In this document: positions 1 through 7,923 of the stretch, piece by piece
Numbering within the stretch: position 1 is the first letter of the stretch
How the letters are laid out: each line of letters opens with the position of its first letter
NCBI GenBank assembly: GCA_963775185.1
Contig: CAVZIE010000031.1
Location: 62,001-126,000, forward strand
Source of the DNA: JAPSGB01 sp963775185
Lineage (GTDB): Bacteria > Myxococcota_A > Polyangia > Polyangiales > Polyangiaceae
Reading direction: 5' to 3'
Length of the DNA stretch: 64,000 nucleotides
Notes under the pieces: generated by a model
Database searches by the model: none
What the model saw: the letters and a program-made list of their open reading frames with translations, nothing else
Told to the model about the DNA's origin: nothing
Program-made: the position numbers and the translations under genes

Positions 1-210
1 GGAAAGGCCGACGGCGACGCACAGGCGGGCGACCGGCTGCATCGCCCAGTAGCCCATTTCGAGCCAGCGCTTGCCGACCAACGAGCTGCCCCCGATGCGA
101 TCGACGCGATCGAAACGCGCGTCGCCGTGCCGGAGTCGCCTGAGCCCGTACGCGATCGCGATCAGGACCAGGACAACCGGCACGGCCAGGCCGAGGGCGA
201 ATTCCGTCAT
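1..210 (-). CDS. Partial membrane protein, possibly CDP-alcohol phosphatidyltransferase
   Basis: Only the first 70 codons are inside the window; the gene runs off the left edge. The start at 210 overlaps the stop of the upstream oxidoreductase by four bases (ATGA), so the two are translationally coupled. The N-terminus has one hydrophobic segment (residues about 4-20) followed by a basic loop and a segment reading GKRWLEMGYWAMQPVARLC. That stretch resembles the start of CDP-alcohol phosphatidyltransferase-like proteins of myxobacteria, but the diagnostic Asp-rich motif would lie outside the window. The family is therefore a guess; a partial membrane protein is the safe statement. Confidence 0.4.
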   Translation of the reverse strand, partial: MTEFALGLAVPVVLVLIAIAYGLRRLRHGDARFDRVDRIGGSSLVGKRWLEMGYWAMQPVARLCVAVGLS

Positions 211-1358
211 GACACCAGTCGGGCGCGCGCGGTCTCCGTCTCGACGCCGGAAGCCAGCGAGCGCTCCATGCTGCCGGCTTGCGCCGACGTGTAGCTCGTC
301 TTGATCACGTTGACGCACATCAGCGCGTCGATCGCCGAGCGTCCGACGAAATCGCCGGTCTCGATCGCCTCCATCAGCTCGTCGATGAGCGCGCCGAACC
401 ACGTCACGTGACTTGCGTCCATCCAATCCGACGAGATCGCCGTGCGTTCGTGATGCCAGCCGTTCTTCCCGTTTGGCTTCGACGCGCCGTTGAGACGCGG
501 CAGCGACGTCAGCCCGCTCTCTTCGTTGGGCTGACCCATGGTGATGACCTCGATCTCGTCGTCGTTGACCGTGATCGCGCCGCGGCTACCGTGGATGGTG
601 TAGATCACCTTGCGCATGCCGGCGTTCCAGGTGAGCTCGGCAACGGCGACGCCAGTTGGAAAGCGCAGGGTGCACGAGAAGTTGTCCTCGGTGTCCCAGT
701 CTCCGAGCGTCGACATGTGCGCCGTTACCGACGTCGGGTACGAGCCGAGCCAGTCGAAGGCCAGGTAGAAGGTGTGGCTGCCGTGGTCCATCGCGATACC
801 GCCGCCGGACCACTCGCGCTCCCGCCGCCAGTCCGGGCGCCAGTCGGCGACGCCGCGCGCGTGCGTGTTGCGGAATGTGTTCAGCGTGACCAGGTGCACC
901 TGGCCGATGCGATCCTCGTCGAGGATGCGCCTGACGGCCTGGACCACCGGAGCGTGCCGGTAGTTGTGGCAGGGCATGAGCACCCGCTTCGCGCGCGCAG
1001 CGTGCTCGAGCAGCTGCCGCGCCTCCTGCGTCGAGCACGCGAGCGGCTTCTCGCACAGGACGTGCAGGCCCCGGTCCAGCGCGGCGTGGGCGATCTCCCC
1101 GTGCTCGCTGGGCGGCGTGGCGATGTCGACGAAATCGAGGTTGTGGCCCTCGGCCGCAAGCAACGACGCGTGGTCCGGATAGATCCGCGCGTGAGGAAGC
1201 GCGCGATGGGCGGCCTCGCGACGGGCCGCACAGGTGTCGGCAACCGCGACGATCTCGATGTCCCCCTGCGTTTCGCGGCGCTTCAGGTAACCCGGCACGT
1301 GGCCGGTTTCAGCAATAAAGCCATAACCGATGACGGCACCGCGCAGCGTCTTCGACAT
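207..1358 (-). CDS. Gfo/Idh/MocA family NAD(P)-dependent oxidoreductase
   Basis: This 383-residue protein has an N-terminal Rossmann fold (VIGYGFIAETGHVPG near residues 8-22) and the conserved CEKPLA motif of the Gfo/Idh/MocA family, followed by the usual C-terminal alpha/beta domain. Members oxidise or reduce sugars, inositols and related polyols with NAD(P); the substrate here is not readable from sequence. The start at 1358 was chosen because the Rossmann motif begins directly after it and an AAGG-like ribosome site precedes it; the upstream extension to 1463 looks non-coding. It is the first gene of a probable operon with the membrane protein that follows. Confidence 0.88.
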   Translation of the reverse strand: MSKTLRGAVIGYGFIAETGHVPGYLKRRETQGDIEIVAVADTCAARREAAHRALPHARIYPDHASLLAAEGHNLDFVDIATPPSEHGEIAHAALDRGLHVLCEKPLACSTQEARQLLEHAARAKRVLMPCHNYRHAPVVQAVRRILDEDRIGQVHLVTLNTFRNTHARGVADWRPDWRREREWSGGGIAMDHGSHTFYLAFDWLGSYPTSVTAHMSTLGDWDTEDNFSCTLRFPTGVAVAELTWNAGMRKVIYTIHGSRGAITVNDDEIEVITMGQPNEESGLTSLPRLNGASKPNGKNGWHHERTAISSDWMDASHVTWFGALIDELMEAIETGDFVGRSAIDALMCVNVIKTSYTSAQAGSMERSLASGVETETARARLVS

Positions 1359-1956
1359 GTGCACCAACCTTTCGCGCGAACAAGCAAACAGCGGCAGAGG
1401 GAGAGGGGAGCAGACCCCGGGGGGCTCGGCCGAACGACGTTCGCCGCCGGCCTGAATCGACATTCAGGGGCTACAGATTGACTTCATTTGGTGGCCGCCA
1501 AGCTTCACCGCAAGTGGGAGGGCGCACGGTGGCCGCGTCCAGAGACGCGGCTGAGCGGTCGGCCGGGACCTATTCCGCCAAGAGTGAACTTGCGGCGTAC
1601 CGGCCGGTATGGGTGAATCAGGATTCATTTATTGTAGATGCCACGTAAGCCTCGTCGTGGCCCAGCGCAAGCCCTGCGCTCCAGCAAAACCAAGCAATCT
1701 CCGGGCCCATGCCCGGAGCCGCGCCTTTCTTCAGCCCCGTCTGCTCGGCCCCCGCCGCGCTTCGCCCGCCCGTTACCCCACGGCTCGAGGTGATAACAGC
1801 CGGAAACCCCCCGCGGCGATGATGGGTCGCGCCGCTCGGCTGACATGTCGCGCCAATCACCCCCCGGCGTTGGATGGACGCAGCCCAGTCGCCGCGCGCC
1901 GCAACTCGTGCGCGCGTGTGACCTGGCGACTCCGTGAGGTTCGTGAAGCGGGCCGC
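1359..1956. other. Intergenic region between boxB and the oxidoreductase
   Basis: About 600 bases without a convincing gene. Frames running through it are shadows of boxB or have Arg/Pro/Ala-rich random-like composition. It contains two adjacent palindromes (1598-1627) and should hold the oxidoreductase promoter, which I could not place. Confidence 0.5.
1598..1627. promoter_or_regulatory. Two adjacent short palindromes
   Basis: A perfect 12-base palindrome TACCGGCCGGTA (1598-1609) is followed four bases later by the inverted repeat TGAATC-AG-GATTCA (1614-1627) and an AT-rich stretch. They may be protein-binding sites upstream of the oxidoreductase gene; no direct support. Confidence 0.3.
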
Positions 1957-3375
1957 TCAGTCGAAGCGCACGTACTCGAACTCGATCGGGCGGCCCTTGA
2001 TGCCGCGCTTGGGCGGCGCGATCCAGTTGGCCATCTTCCCGGGCTCGCGCACGGCTCCACTCATCAGGCTCTTCACGTAGGCGCCGTCGGCCTCGGTCGG
2101 GAGCCACTCGTCGCGGTGCTTCTCGAACTCCGACTGCGAGATCAGCTCGCCATCCGGGGTCGCGAACATGCCTGCGAACAGCCCGACGTGGCGGTGGAAG
2201 CGCCGGCTCGGCAGCTTGAACTGGTAGTCGACGCCCTTTTCGGTGAGGAGCTTGTTGAACTTGTCGACGCCGCGCTGCGAGTCGTCGACGTAGGCGTCAC
2301 GCAGCACCTCGTTCATGGCGTTCCGCATCGGAACGTCCTCTTCCGAGAGCTTGCCGTCCTTCGGCACGGCCATGTGATAGGCGCCTTCAAGCGCGACATG
2401 GTCCTCGAAGCGGTCCTCGTGTGCGCGGCCCTTGAGCCCCGAGGCGAAGTAGCTCGCGGCGTTGCTGGACACCTCGCCGCCGAACAGGTCGAGCGACAGC
2501 GTGTACCAGAAGTTCATGTACTTCTGCATCAACGGCAGATCGATCACGCCGTGCTTGCGCGGATCGTCGCCGGGGTGCTGCTTCATGATGTCGGCGGTGC
2601 GCTCGACGATGCGCAGGATGCCCGTCTCGCCCACGAACATGTGATGCGCTTCCTCCGTCAGCATGAAGCGCGTCGTGCGCGACAGCGGATCGAACGCGCT
2701 CTCGGCGAGTGCGAGCAGCTGGTACTTGCCGTCGCGGTCCGTGAAGTACGTGAACATGTAGAACGAAAGCCAATGCTCCATCGGCGCGTTGAACGCGCCG
2801 AGGATGCGCGGGTTGTCCGGGTTGCCGCTGCGGCGCTGCAGCAGCAGCTCCGCCTCTTCGCGGCCGTCGCGCCCGAAGTACGTGTGAAGCAGGTAGACCA
2901 TCGCCCACAGGTGCCGGCCCTCTTCCACGTTGACCTGGAACAGGTTGCGCAGATCGTAGACGCTCGGGCACGTCTGGCCGAGGTAGCGTTGTTGCTCGAC
3001 GCTGGCCGGCTCGGTGTCTCCCTGGGTGACGATCAGGCGCCGCAGCGTGTTGCGGTGCTCGCCCGGCACTTCCTGCCACGCGGGCTTGCCCATGTTGTCA
3101 CCGAAGCCGATGCGGCGATCGACCACCGGATCTGCCAGGAAGATTCCCCAGCGGTAGTCCGGCATCTTGACGTAGTCGAAATGCGCCCAGCCTTCCGCGT
3201 TCGCGCTGATCGCGGTGCGCAGGTACACGTCGCTGGTCTGGAAGCCCTCGGGCCCCATGTCCTTCCACCACTCGAGGAAGCTTGGCTGCCACTGCTCGAG
3301 CGCGCGCTGCAGTCGCCGATCGCTCGCAAGGTCGACGTTGTTGGGGATCTTCTCGTTGTTCGCGATAGTGCTCAT
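1957..3375 (-). CDS. boxB: Benzoyl-CoA 2,3-epoxidase subunit BoxB
   Basis: A 472-residue protein recognisable along its full length as BoxB, the di-iron oxygenase component of the aerobic benzoyl-CoA (box) pathway. It forms 2,3-epoxybenzoyl-CoA with electrons from BoxA. Helices with carboxylate/His ligands are visible (for example TEEAHHMFVGE and NVEEGRHLWAMVY), as expected for a ferritin-like di-iron centre. The length is normal for the family. The start at 3375 has a GGGAG ribosome site. It follows boxC by 12 bases, so the two are co-transcribed from the boxC/boxR divergent promoter region. boxA and a benzoate-CoA ligase are not in the window. Confidence 0.95.
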   Translation of the reverse strand: MSTIANNEKIPNNVDLASDRRLQRALEQWQPSFLEWWKDMGPEGFQTSDVYLRTAISANAEGWAHFDYVKMPDYRWGIFLADPVVDRRIGFGDNMGKPAWQEVPGEHRNTLRRLIVTQGDTEPASVEQQRYLGQTCPSVYDLRNLFQVNVEEGRHLWAMVYLLHTYFGRDGREEAELLLQRRSGNPDNPRILGAFNAPMEHWLSFYMFTYFTDRDGKYQLLALAESAFDPLSRTTRFMLTEEAHHMFVGETGILRIVERTADIMKQHPGDDPRKHGVIDLPLMQKYMNFWYTLSLDLFGGEVSSNAASYFASGLKGRAHEDRFEDHVALEGAYHMAVPKDGKLSEEDVPMRNAMNEVLRDAYVDDSQRGVDKFNKLLTEKGVDYQFKLPSRRFHRHVGLFAGMFATPDGELISQSEFEKHRDEWLPTEADGAYVKSLMSGAVREPGKMANWIAPPKRGIKGRPIEFEYVRFD

Positions 3376-3387
3376 CGGATTGCTCCC

Positions 3388-5022
3388 TCAAGTCCTGCGG
3401 TAGTCGAACACGGGCCGCTCCGGGCTCCCGTAGGTGGTGAGCGCGCCCTTCTCGCCGACGGCGTTGGGGCGCTGGAAGATCCAGTTCTGCCAGGCCGACA
3501 GCCGGCCGAAGATCTTCGTCTCCATCGTTTCCGGCCCTGCGAAGCGGAAGTTCGCCTCCATGCCCGTGAGCGCGTCGGGCGAGAACGCCGCGCGTTCCTC
3601 GATGGCGATGCGGACCTCGTCGTCCCAGTCGATGTCGTCCGGCGCGAAGGTGATCAAGCCGGCTTCGAGCGCCGCCTGCGTGTCCATGGCGTCTTCGCGC
3701 CCCTGGAGCTGCTTGGCGCGCTCCGGCGTGCCCAGGAAGCGCGTCTCGAGGCGCGTGAGCCCGTTCGACATCGGCAGCGCGCCGAAGGACAGCGGAGAGA
3801 GCTGGATCGTCGGCCCGTTGTCGACGTCGAGCATGAAGCTCCGATCGGCGGCGAGCGCGAGCTCGAACAGCGAGCCGGCGAAGCACGAGCCAGGCTCGAT
3901 CACCGCGAACACGGTACGCGCCGAGAGGTCCAGGCGCTTGAGCACGCGCTTCATCTCGAGCACGACCTCGTGGGCGAACCAGTCGGTCTTCTCCGCTTCG
4001 AGCAGCGCGCGGTCGCTCGCCAGGACGGCGGCGGCGTCGCCGGTCGTCTTGACGACCACCAGACCGATTTCCAGATAGTTGAAGCGCAGGTCGAGGAGCG
4101 CGTCGTCGAGCTCGCGGAACGCGCGCAGCGCCCACAGATCAGCGCCGAGCTTGCGCATCTCGTCGGCGCTCTTGGGTTGGGGTTGGTCCGGCGCGCGGAC
4201 GGTCAGCTCGGCGACGCGGCGATCGGGATCCACGCTGAGCGTGACATAGCGGTACGTCGTGGTGTTGCCGTCGCGCTTGGGCTCGAGCGGCGGCAGCTTC
4301 ACGCCCGCGCCGCTCTTGCTCTTCGCCTTCGCCGACACCTTCGCGATCGTCGCCTTCAGTCCCTCTTCGAAGCGGCTGCGCGGAATGCTCTCGTCCACCA
4401 GGCCCCAGTCGACGGCGCGCTTGCCGCGGACACCTTCGGCGACGGTGCTGAACGCGTCGGCGAGATCGCGCCGCACCTTGCGCTTGTCCACCAGGCGCGT
4501 GAGGCCGCCGGTGCCCGGCAGCACGCCGAGCAACGGCACCTCCGGCAGGCTGACCGCGGAGCTGCCGTCGTCCGTCAGCGCGATCCAGTCGCAGGCCATC
4601 GCCAATTCGTAGCCGCCGCCGCTGGATGTGCCGTTCAACGCCGCGATCGACGGCACGCCGCTGGCGGCGCTGAGATCCTCCAGGTACAGCCGGGTCTCGT
4701 TGGTGAACTTGCAGAAGTTCACCTTGAACGCGTGGGTCGAGCTGCCCAGCATGTAGATGTTGGCGCCCGAGCAGAAGATCCGGTCCTTGTCGCTGGTGAT
4801 CACCAGCGTGCGCACCTCGGGGTGCTCGAAGCGGATGCGCTGCACCGTGTCCGCGAGCTCGATGTCGACGCCGAGGTCGTAGCTGTTGAGCTTGAGCACG
4901 TAGCCCGGGCGGAGCCCGCCATCTTCCGGCACGTCCATCGCCAGGCGGGCGACGGGGCCTTCGAAGCTGAGCTTCCAGTGCTTGTAGCGGGACGGGTCGG
5001 TCTCGAATCGGATCGGGTCCAT
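3388..5022 (-). CDS. boxC: 2,3-epoxybenzoyl-CoA dihydrolase BoxC
   Basis: A 544-residue protein of the BoxC type, a double crotonase-fold hydrolase that opens and cleaves the ring of 2,3-epoxybenzoyl-CoA to dihydroxyhexenoyl-CoA semialdehyde and formate. The first crotonase unit is seen around residues 70-200 (FCSGANIYML and NGTSSGGGYELA oxyanion-hole regions). The ATG at 5022 (MDPIRFETDPSRYKHW) is preferred over the GTG at 5064, which lies inside the operator-like palindrome; no strong ribosome site is seen before it. It is the first gene of the boxC-boxB unit and is divergent from the regulator gene. Confidence 0.94.
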   Translation of the reverse strand: MDPIRFETDPSRYKHWKLSFEGPVARLAMDVPEDGGLRPGYVLKLNSYDLGVDIELADTVQRIRFEHPEVRTLVITSDKDRIFCSGANIYMLGSSTHAFKVNFCKFTNETRLYLEDLSAASGVPSIAALNGTSSGGGYELAMACDWIALTDDGSSAVSLPEVPLLGVLPGTGGLTRLVDKRKVRRDLADAFSTVAEGVRGKRAVDWGLVDESIPRSRFEEGLKATIAKVSAKAKSKSGAGVKLPPLEPKRDGNTTTYRYVTLSVDPDRRVAELTVRAPDQPQPKSADEMRKLGADLWALRAFRELDDALLDLRFNYLEIGLVVVKTTGDAAAVLASDRALLEAEKTDWFAHEVVLEMKRVLKRLDLSARTVFAVIEPGSCFAGSLFELALAADRSFMLDVDNGPTIQLSPLSFGALPMSNGLTRLETRFLGTPERAKQLQGREDAMDTQAALEAGLITFAPDDIDWDDEVRIAIEERAAFSPDALTGMEANFRFAGPETMETKIFGRLSAWQNWIFQRPNAVGEKGALTTYGSPERPVFDYRRT

Positions 5023-5060
5023 GGGGGCAGCAAGGTACCGCCGGACTGGACCTGTATCAA

Positions 5061-5105
5061 GCACTATGTTGCAGATTGACCTGCAACAAAACTGAACTAT
5101 AGTGC
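5061..5105. promoter_or_regulatory. Divergent boxC/boxR operator and promoter
   Basis: The 89-base gap between boxC and boxR holds a perfect inverted repeat TGTTGCAG-N6-CTGCAACA (5067-5088) inside a wider GCACTAT/ATAGTGC inverted repeat (5061-5067 and 5099-5105). A sigma-70-like promoter for boxR overlaps it: TTGACC (5076-5081), 16-base spacer, TATAGT (5098-5103). BzdR/BoxR regulators are known to bind TGCA-containing repeats, and two TGCA cores are present. Binding by the adjacent regulator is inferred. Confidence 0.7.
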
Positions 5106-5111
5106 GTATTC

Positions 5112-5861
5112 ATGAGTGAAGCCCGACATCCCGCCTTGATCGCACTCGGGCGCGCGGTCCGCGCGCGCCGGCTCGATCACGAGCTGACGCTGCACGCCCT
5201 GGGCGAGCGCGCGGCGGTGAGCGAGCGCTTCCTCGTCCAGCTCGAGGCGGGCCGGGGCAACATCTCCGTGGCCCGCCTGTGCGACGTGGCCGGCGCGCTG
5301 GGCACGAGCGCGGCGGAGCTGCTCCGCCACGTCGGTTCCGCGCCGGACCGGCAAAAGCCCATCGCCCTGCTCGGCCTTCGCGGTGCGGGCAAGAGCACGC
5401 TGGGTGCGCTCGTCGCCGAACGTCTCGGGGCTCCGCTGGTCGAGCTCGATCAACTGGTGGAACAGAACGCGGGCATGACGCTGAGCGAGGTGTTCGAGCT
5501 CCAGGGCGAGTCGTTCTACCGCCGGCTCGAGCGCGACACGCTGCGTCGCTACCTCGCGTCCGCCGGGCAGGCGGTGATCGCGACCGGTGGCAGCATCGTG
5601 AGCGATCCGGAGTCGTTCGAGCTGTTGCGGAGCGGCACCACTACGGTGTGGCTGAAGGCGCGGCCCGAGGATCACATGGAGCGCGTGCTCGCCCAGGGTG
5701 ACGAGCGCCCGATGCAGAACCGCGGCAACGCGATGGCGGAGCTGCGGGCGCTGCTGCGCGCGCGCTCGCCGCTGTACGCGCAAGCCGACCACGTCGTCGA
5801 CACGAGCGCGCTTGGACCGGACGGCGCGGTGCGCGCGATCCTCGACGCGGTCACCGGTTAG
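5112..5861 (+). CDS. boxR: BoxR/BzdR-type regulator: HTH plus shikimate-kinase-like domain
   Basis: A 249-residue protein with an N-terminal XRE-type helix-turn-helix (about 8-72) and a C-terminal shikimate-kinase-like domain with a P-loop (GLRGAGKSTLG near residue 87). This fusion is diagnostic of BoxR/BzdR regulators, which sense benzoyl-CoA through the kinase-like domain and repress box/bzd genes. It is shorter than the roughly 300-residue homologues, mainly at the ends and linker. The linker is encoded by a copy of the window-wide dispersed repeat (5336-5356). The predicted transcription start lies within 0-3 bases of the ATG, suggesting a leaderless mRNA. Its position, divergent from boxC, fits local control. 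Confidence 0.88.
   Translation: MSEARHPALIALGRAVRARRLDHELTLHALGERAAVSERFLVQLEAGRGNISVARLCDVAGALGTSAAELLRHVGSAPDRQKPIALLGLRGAGKSTLGALVAERLGAPLVELDQLVEQNAGMTLSEVFELQGESFYRRLERDTLRRYLASAGQAVIATGGSIVSDPESFELLRSGTTTVWLKARPEDHMERVLAQGDERPMQNRGNAMAELRALLRARSPLYAQADHVVDTSALGPDGAVRAILDAVTG
5336..5356 (-). repeat. Dispersed repeat copy inside boxR linker
   Basis: Exact copy of the reverse-orientation core TTCCGCGCCGGACCGGCA within the coding sequence, at the junction between the HTH and the kinase-like domain. Confidence 0.6.
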
Positions 5862-6346
5862 CCCGCGTCGCCGCGCTCGCACGCCTCGAGGGCGAACAGG
5901 CAGCGGAGCTCGCAGTTGTTCGGCGCGGTGGCGTCGCAGCTCGCGCGGCACGCCCGCAGCGCGGCGCGGCAGCGCGCCGGGACGCTGGCGGGGATCGGCG
6001 CGTAGGCGCGCCGATCGCGCGCGCACGCCTGCTCGCACGCCTCGACGTCGTAGTTCCGCCGGCACGTGGCGTTGCACGCCTCGTGCGCCTGCGGATCGCG
6101 CGGATGGTTGTACTTGTAGCAAGTGTCGAGGCAGCGGCCTGCGCCGTGCGCGTAGCAGTGACGGCGCCGGCACTGCATCTCGTGATCGAACGACGGCGCG
6201 TAGGCGGCGGGCGGGGGCGTCGTGACGCCGGCGTCCGGTCGCGCCGGCGCGCTGGGCGACGGCGGCGGCGGCGCGTCGACCCCGGAGCGCGTTCGCGGGG
6301 CGCACGACAGCGCGCACGCTGCCAGGACCAGGAGCGCGCGCCTCAT
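5858..6346 (-). CDS. Cys-rich lipoprotein, function unknown
   Basis: A 162-residue protein with a lipoprotein signal (lipobox ALSC, Cys15), a Pro/Ala-rich linker to about residue 48 and a C-terminal part with about 15 cysteines, many spaced by three residues (CRRRHC, CLDTC, CNATC, CEQAC, CRAALRAC). The spacing suggests disulfide-linked helical hairpins at the cell surface. It converges on boxR with a four-base overlap of stops. I do not recognise a named family. Confidence 0.7.
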   Translation of the reverse strand: MRRALLVLAACALSCAPRTRSGVDAPPPPSPSAPARPDAGVTTPPPAAYAPSFDHEMQCRRRHCYAHGAGRCLDTCYKYNHPRDPQAHEACNATCRRNYDVEACEQACARDRRAYAPIPASVPARCRAALRACRASCDATAPNNCELRCLFALEACERGDAG

Positions 6347-6489
6347 GTGCGCACGCGTAGCGCGAGCTCGAGGTGGTGTTCAAGGCGCCGCGCGTCGGAA
6401 CGCGCCGGACTCCGCGTCCGGCCGGAAATCACGATCTTGTTTCGCGCACGACGCGGGCGCGTTGCTCGCGGTCGGCAACATGCCCGGAC

Positions 6490-7536
6490 GTGAAGGCGTT
6501 CCGAGTCGCTGCGCGACATGTCCCCGGCGCTATCGGCGTGGGCGTCGCGGTCGCGCTGGTTGCCGGGGTGTTTCGCGACGTGGACCGCGCCCGCGTCGCG
6601 GCGCTGATCGCCGGTACCGGCGCACCCTTGTTGCTCGCGCTGTTGCCGCAGGCGGTCGCATTCTGGAGCGAGACGCTCGGGTGGCAGCAGCTCGCGCGCT
6701 CGCTCGGCCACCGGCTCGAGCTGCTCGCGATGCTGCGCGTGCGCGTCGCGACCGAAGCGCTCGCCCAGAGCCTGCCCGCCGGCGTGTTGTGGTGCGAATC
6801 GATGAAGCCGTTGCTGCTCTCGCGGCACGCGGGGCTGCCCGTCGCTGCGGGCGTCGGGGTCGCGGCGGGGCGCAAGCTCGCGCGCTTGTGGGCACACGCC
6901 GCGTACCTCTCGCTCGCGTTCGTCCTGGGCTTCGCCACGCTGCGCCGCGCGTCGCGCGGCATGCTGGGCGGAGCGGGTCTCGAGTGGCTGGTGCTCGCGA
7001 CCGCGCTCGCGCTTCTGGTCGCGTGCGTCGCCATGACGTCCGGGCTGTCGAGCAGCGCGCTCGCCGAGCGCGTCCACGGGCTGCTGGTGCGGCTGCCCGT
7101 CGTCGGCGCGCGTCTGGCCGCGCGCCGCGCCGGATTCGTCGAGACCGACGTGCACATCGCCCGCGTGGGACGTCTGGGTGCGCGCGCGCTGGCCGGACCG
7201 GTGCTGGCGTGCCTGGTAGCGTGGTGCGCCGAGAGCGTGGAGACGCTGATCGTGCTCAGGATCCTCGGCGTGAGCCTCGATCTTGGCGATGCGCTGGCGA
7301 TCGAAGCCACGGTGTCGTTCGCCCGGCAGCTGTTGTTCGTCGTGCCCGCGGGCATCGGCGTGCAGGACGCCGGCTACGTCGGCTTCCTGGCCGCGCTCCG
7401 CGTGCCCGGCGCGCTCGAGATCGGCGCGGCGTTCGCCCTCGTCAAGCGCGGCCGCGAGCTGGTATTCACCACGATCGGGCTCGGTCTGCTGGTGGCGCCC
7501 CCGCTGCGGTTCCGCGCCGCACCGGCAGCCCCCTGA
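6490..7536 (+). CDS. LPG-synthase-type (UPF0104) integral membrane protein
   Basis: A 348-residue polytopic membrane protein with about eight hydrophobic segments and the C-terminal motif VPAGIGVQDAGYVGFLA, typical of the lysylphosphatidylglycerol synthase transmembrane/flippase-like family (Pfam LPG_synthase_TM). Members move or modify lipids; the substrate is unknown and no synthetase domain is attached. GTG 6490 is chosen because the frame upstream (to 6373) is Arg/Pro/Cys-rich and not membrane-like. The C-terminus (LRFRAAPAAP) is encoded by a dispersed repeat copy and the stop lies in a bidirectional terminator. Confidence 0.8.
   Translation: MKAFRVAARHVPGAIGVGVAVALVAGVFRDVDRARVAALIAGTGAPLLLALLPQAVAFWSETLGWQQLARSLGHRLELLAMLRVRVATEALAQSLPAGVLWCESMKPLLLSRHAGLPVAAGVGVAAGRKLARLWAHAAYLSLAFVLGFATLRRASRGMLGGAGLEWLVLATALALLVACVAMTSGLSSSALAERVHGLLVRLPVVGARLAARRAGFVETDVHIARVGRLGARALAGPVLACLVAWCAESVETLIVLRILGVSLDLGDALAIEATVSFARQLLFVVPAGIGVQDAGYVGFLAALRVPGALEIGAAFALVKRGRELVFTTIGLGLLVAPPLRFRAAPAAP
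7510..7527 (-). repeat. Dispersed repeat copy at gene 3' end
   Basis: TTCCGCGCCGCACCGGCA, one mismatch to the window consensus, encoding the last residues of the membrane protein. Confidence 0.55.
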
Positions 7537-7567
7537 TCTCCGTTGCTGGAGATCCACGGATCAGGGG
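7530..7567. terminator. Bidirectional terminator between convergent genes
   Basis: CCCCTGATC (7530-7538) pairs with GATCAGGGG (7559-7567), and inside it GATCTCC pairs with GGAGATC. The stops of both convergent genes (7536 and 7561) fall inside the hairpin. Confidence 0.6.
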
Positions 7568-7788
7568 TGGGCGAGCGGGCCAAGGCGGGCCTCCCGGGGC
7601 TCGGGTGCAGCCGGGAGCTCGCTTGCCGACGGCGCGTTGAAGCCGTGCGGGCGCGACCGCGCGAAGCTCGGCGGCCGGACTCGATCCACGCAGTTCTCGT
7701 TCTTGTGCTCCGGGACGATGAACGCGGTCCACGCGAGCACGACCCCGATCCCGAATCCGAGCGCCAGCAGCTCCGCACGGTTGGCCAT
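7561..7788 (-). CDS. Small single-span membrane protein
   Basis: A 75-residue protein with one N-terminal transmembrane helix (ELLALGFGIGVVLAWTAFIV) followed by a short polar Pro/Ala-rich tail. ATG 7788 is used; ATG 7800 would add four residues. Composition and membrane segment support a real gene, but no family is recognised. It converges on the LPG-synthase-like gene through the shared terminator. Confidence 0.5.
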   Translation of the reverse strand: MANRAELLALGFGIGVVLAWTAFIVPEHKNENCVDRVRPPSFARSRPHGFNAPSASELPAAPEPREARLGPLAHP

Positions 7789-7923
7789 GCCCCGGATCAT
7801 CGCCGCCCAGGGTGAGAACCCGGTGACCGCGCGGTGAATTCGGGTGACGGATCTGGAACGGCTGCATCTTGCAGTCGCGAAGACGCGGGTTGACGCGCGC
7901 GGTCGCCGGCGCGACGGGCGTAC

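Noticed and set aside
279..1481. Plus-strand frame opposite the Gfo/Idh oxidoreductase
   Set aside because: Antisense shadow; the minus strand has all family motifs.
1609..5079. Plus-strand frame of 1156 codons opposite boxB and boxC
   Set aside because: It is the antisense shadow of two clearly recognised genes; long open shadows are normal at this GC content.
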